Assembly (NCBI GenBank): GCA_037101405.1
Contig: AP017964.1
Span: 1-64,000 of the forward strand
Origin: Candidatus Megaera polyxenophila
GTDB taxonomy: Bacteria; Pseudomonadota; Alphaproteobacteria; Rickettsiales; Rickettsiaceae
DNA: 64,000 bases
Direction: 5' to 3'
This document shows positions 62,644 through 64,000 of this stretch, one piece after another (positions within the stretch are counted from its first letter, which is position 1; every line of letters starts with the position of its first letter). The notes under the pieces are model-generated. The model was not told the DNA's origin, made no database searches, and worked only from the letters and a program-made list of their open reading frames with translations. The translations under genes and the position numbers were made by a program.

Positions 62644-64000
62644 ATGGCAGAAAAATCAGATGGTAATCCTAAAGATACAGCACTTGGGGAAAGAGAACAA
62701 TTCGACAGTTTCGATAGACTTCAAAAGGTAGACCAGAAAGACCTTAATGTTGACAAATTAAAAGCCACTGATAAAGGTTCTGACAGCGAAGAATTACTCG
62801 CAACAAAAGATCGTACTCATTATACTAATATTAAAGAAGAATCAGGTATCGTTAAGTTTACAAATACCGATTTGCAACTAGATGATAATCGTAAAATAGA
62901 AGACGTAGACCTTGCATCGATTGAAAATTTTACGAAAACAGGGGCTTCTCTTAATAAAAATATGTTATCAAAATCCGGTAATCTCCTTACAGATAATGAC
63001 TTTAAAAAAACAACTGGCACTCAATCCATTGAACAGAACTCAAATACTATAACCGGAGAAGCAAGAATTTCTAGTATCGCCGATAGAGAACAAGATATTA
63101 ATCCCCTTCAACCATTAAAAACTAATAACACCGATATTCAAAAAGATCCTTCACCTGAGAAGGATACAGAAGGTTCTCAAGACAAACAAAATGATGATAG
63201 TGATCCTAAGCCACTGGTAAGTCAGCAACCCGGTGATAGAACTGGCGGCGATGGCGGTGGTACTGGCGGCGATGGCGGTGGTACTGGCGGCGATGGCGGT
63301 GGTACTGGCGGCGGTGGTGGAGGTACTGGCGGCGATGGTGGAGGCACTGGCGGTGGCGGTGGTGGAAACAATGGCGACGACCACGACAACGGCCATGGTA
63401 ACGACGATGACGGAAACGACGATAGCAACCCAGGAAACGGCGGTGGAGGTACTGGCGGCGGCGGTGGACACAATGGCGACGACCACGACAACGGCCATGG
63501 TAACGACGATGACGGAAACGACGATAGCAACCCAGGAAACGGCGGTGGAGGTACTGGCGGCGGCGGTGGACACAATGGCGACGACCACGACAACGGCCAT
63601 GGTAACGACGATGACGGAAATGACGATAGCAACCCAGGAAACGGCGGTGGAGGTACTGGCGGTGGCGGTGGTGGAAACAATGGCGACGACCACGACAACG
63701 GCCATGGTAACGACGATGACGGAAACGACGATAGCAACCCAGGAAACGGCGGTGGAGGCACTGGCGGTGGCGGTGGAAACAATGGCGACGACCACGACAA
63801 CGGCCATGGTAACGACGATGACGGAAACGACGATAGCAACCCAGGAAACGGCGGTGGAGGCACTGGCGGCGGCGGCGGACACAATGGCGACGACCACGAC
63901 AACGGCCATGGTAACGACGATGACGGAAACGACGATAGCAACCCAGGAAACGGCGGTGGAGGCACTGGCGGTGGCGGTGGTGGAAACAATGGCGACGACC
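62644..64000 (+). CDS. Gly/Asp-rich tandem-repeat protein, cut off by the window end
   Basis: The frame opens at ATG 62644 (MAEKSDGNPKDTALGEREQF) and has no stop before the window ends; at least 452 residues. Residues 1-198 are hydrophilic, probably disordered, with no signal peptide. From residue 200 come short GGDGGGT repeats (63241-63350), then a 34-residue unit, GDDHDNGHGNDDDGNDDSNP then GN and a Gly-rich GGGGTGGGGGHN-like part, repeated to the end. The Asp/Asn/Gly-rich units recall metal-binding or flexible linker sequences. The C-terminus is unknown; it may hold a functional domain. Two open frames on the opposite strand here are by-products of the GC-rich repeats. No known family can be given. 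Confidence 0.75.
   Translation, partial: MAEKSDGNPKDTALGEREQFDSFDRLQKVDQKDLNVDKLKATDKGSDSEELLATKDRTHYTNIKEESGIVKFTNTDLQLDDNRKIEDVDLASIENFTKTGASLNKNMLSKSGNLLTDNDFKKTTGTQSIEQNSNTITGEARISSIADREQDINPLQPLKTNNTDIQKDPSPEKDTEGSQDKQNDDSDPKPLVSQQPGDRTGGDGGGTGGDGGGTGGDGGGTGGGGGGTGGDGGGTGGGGGGNNGDDHDNGHGNDDDGNDDSNPGNGGGGTGGGGGHNGDDHDNGHGNDDDGNDDSNPGNGGGGTGGGGGHNGDDHDNGHGNDDDGNDDSNPGNGGGGTGGGGGGNNGDDHDNGHGNDDDGNDDSNPGNGGGGTGGGGGNNGDDHDNGHGNDDDGNDDSNPGNGGGGTGGGGGHNGDDHDNGHGNDDDGNDDSNPGNGGGGTGGGGGGNNGDD
63355..64000 (+). repeat. Tandem array of about 102-base units, GC-rich
   Basis: The 8-mer GGCCATGG recurs at 63391, 63493, 63595, 63700, 63802 and 63904, giving spacings of 102, 102, 105, 102 and 102 bases. 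The units are nearly identical, differing mainly by GGC/GGT swaps and N versus H (AAC/CAC). At least six copies are present and the array runs off the window. Its GC content is far above the surrounding AT-rich DNA. Confidence 0.92.

Noticed and set aside
63151-63989. Two long minus-strand open frames (Val/Ala/Ser-rich and Pro/Ser-rich)
   Set aside because: They are mirror readings of the GC-rich repeat that encodes the plus-strand Gly/Asp protein. Their periodic composition follows the repeat, and they lack ribosome sites. The plus-strand frame has a normal hydrophilic start outside the repeat.
63241-64000. CRISPR-like array
   Set aside because: The regular 102-base units are in-frame protein repeats with no unique spacers, and no cas genes are present.

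Overview
The window reads as a chromosome segment of an obligate intracellular alphaproteobacterium of the family Rickettsiaceae, numbered from the first base of dnaA. The evidence is the AT-rich composition, an ATP/ADP-translocase (Tlc) gene, a petABC cytochrome bc1 operon, sdhCD-sdhA, an extended isocitrate dehydrogenase, a system I cytochrome c maturation set (ccmA, ccmB, ccmF), thyX, and a murC-murB-ddl-ftsQ cell-wall cluster. A full-length transketolase, absent from classical Rickettsia as far as I know, together with many insertion sequences, points to a Torix-group or Megaira-like relative rather than a tick- or louse-borne Rickettsia. That placement is inference.

Layout. 1-4799: dnaA, dnaN, a Coq10/RatA-type START protein, HU and an RlmD-like RNA methyltransferase. 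4824-6850: a DUF4870 membrane-protein gene split by an IS1595-family element that carries a passenger gene. 6850-18487: aconitase, ccmAB, a small membrane protein, petABC, an AEC transporter, icd and tlc. 18721-22225: four unrecognised genes in a row, two of them sharing a Ser/Thr-rich tail; possible secreted effectors. 22235-23987: an MFS transporter and pyrophosphatase. 24318-29762: two large unrecognised proteins, one repetitive and one with an HELTH metallopeptidase-like motif, with a twice-frameshifted ubiX between them. 29826-32776: sdhA, sdhD, sdhC and tRNA-Phe. 32939-34603: a second IS1595 copy in the opposite orientation, apparently identical. 34683-37461: a small unknown gene, DUF2155, an S49 peptidase, a TlpA-like thioredoxin and a tiny LptM-like lipoprotein. 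37463-40440: a kdpA pseudogene carrying an IS3 element. 40487-43772: M23 peptidase, DsbA-like protein and M48 protease. 43941-46103: phaB split by an IS256 element. 46193-52529: plsC-like acyltransferase and the ftsQ-ddl-(ELM1-like)-murB-murC cluster. 52692-56897: thyX, a HlyC/CorC protein and ccmF. 56980-59568: an unknown protein, a frameshifted amidase and a tail-fragment remnant. 59569-62499: tkt and a DUF1189-like protein. 62644 to the end: an unfinished Gly/Asp-rich protein with 34-residue tandem repeats in unusually GC-rich DNA.

How the genes fit together. Aconitase, isocitrate dehydrogenase and succinate dehydrogenase feed reducing power to the quinone pool and the bc1 complex. The Ccm proteins, perhaps with the TlpA- and DsbA-like thiol proteins, mature cytochrome c1. 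Tlc imports host nucleotides. The envelope genes supply peptidoglycan precursors and remodelling enzymes. Around this conserved core the window shows active genome decay. All three IS families sit inside genes (DUF4870, kdpA, phaB); in each case removing the element and one copy of its target duplication restores the reading frame at the junction, so the insertions look recent. ubiX, kdpA and the amidase also carry small frameshifts or a nonsense codon.

Nothing here is a clear novel defence or conflict system. The best leads are the IS1595 element with its convergent membrane-protein passenger, the 18.7-22.2 kb and 24.3-29.8 kb candidate effector genes, and the repeat protein at the right edge. 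No CRISPR array, rRNA or prophage block was seen.
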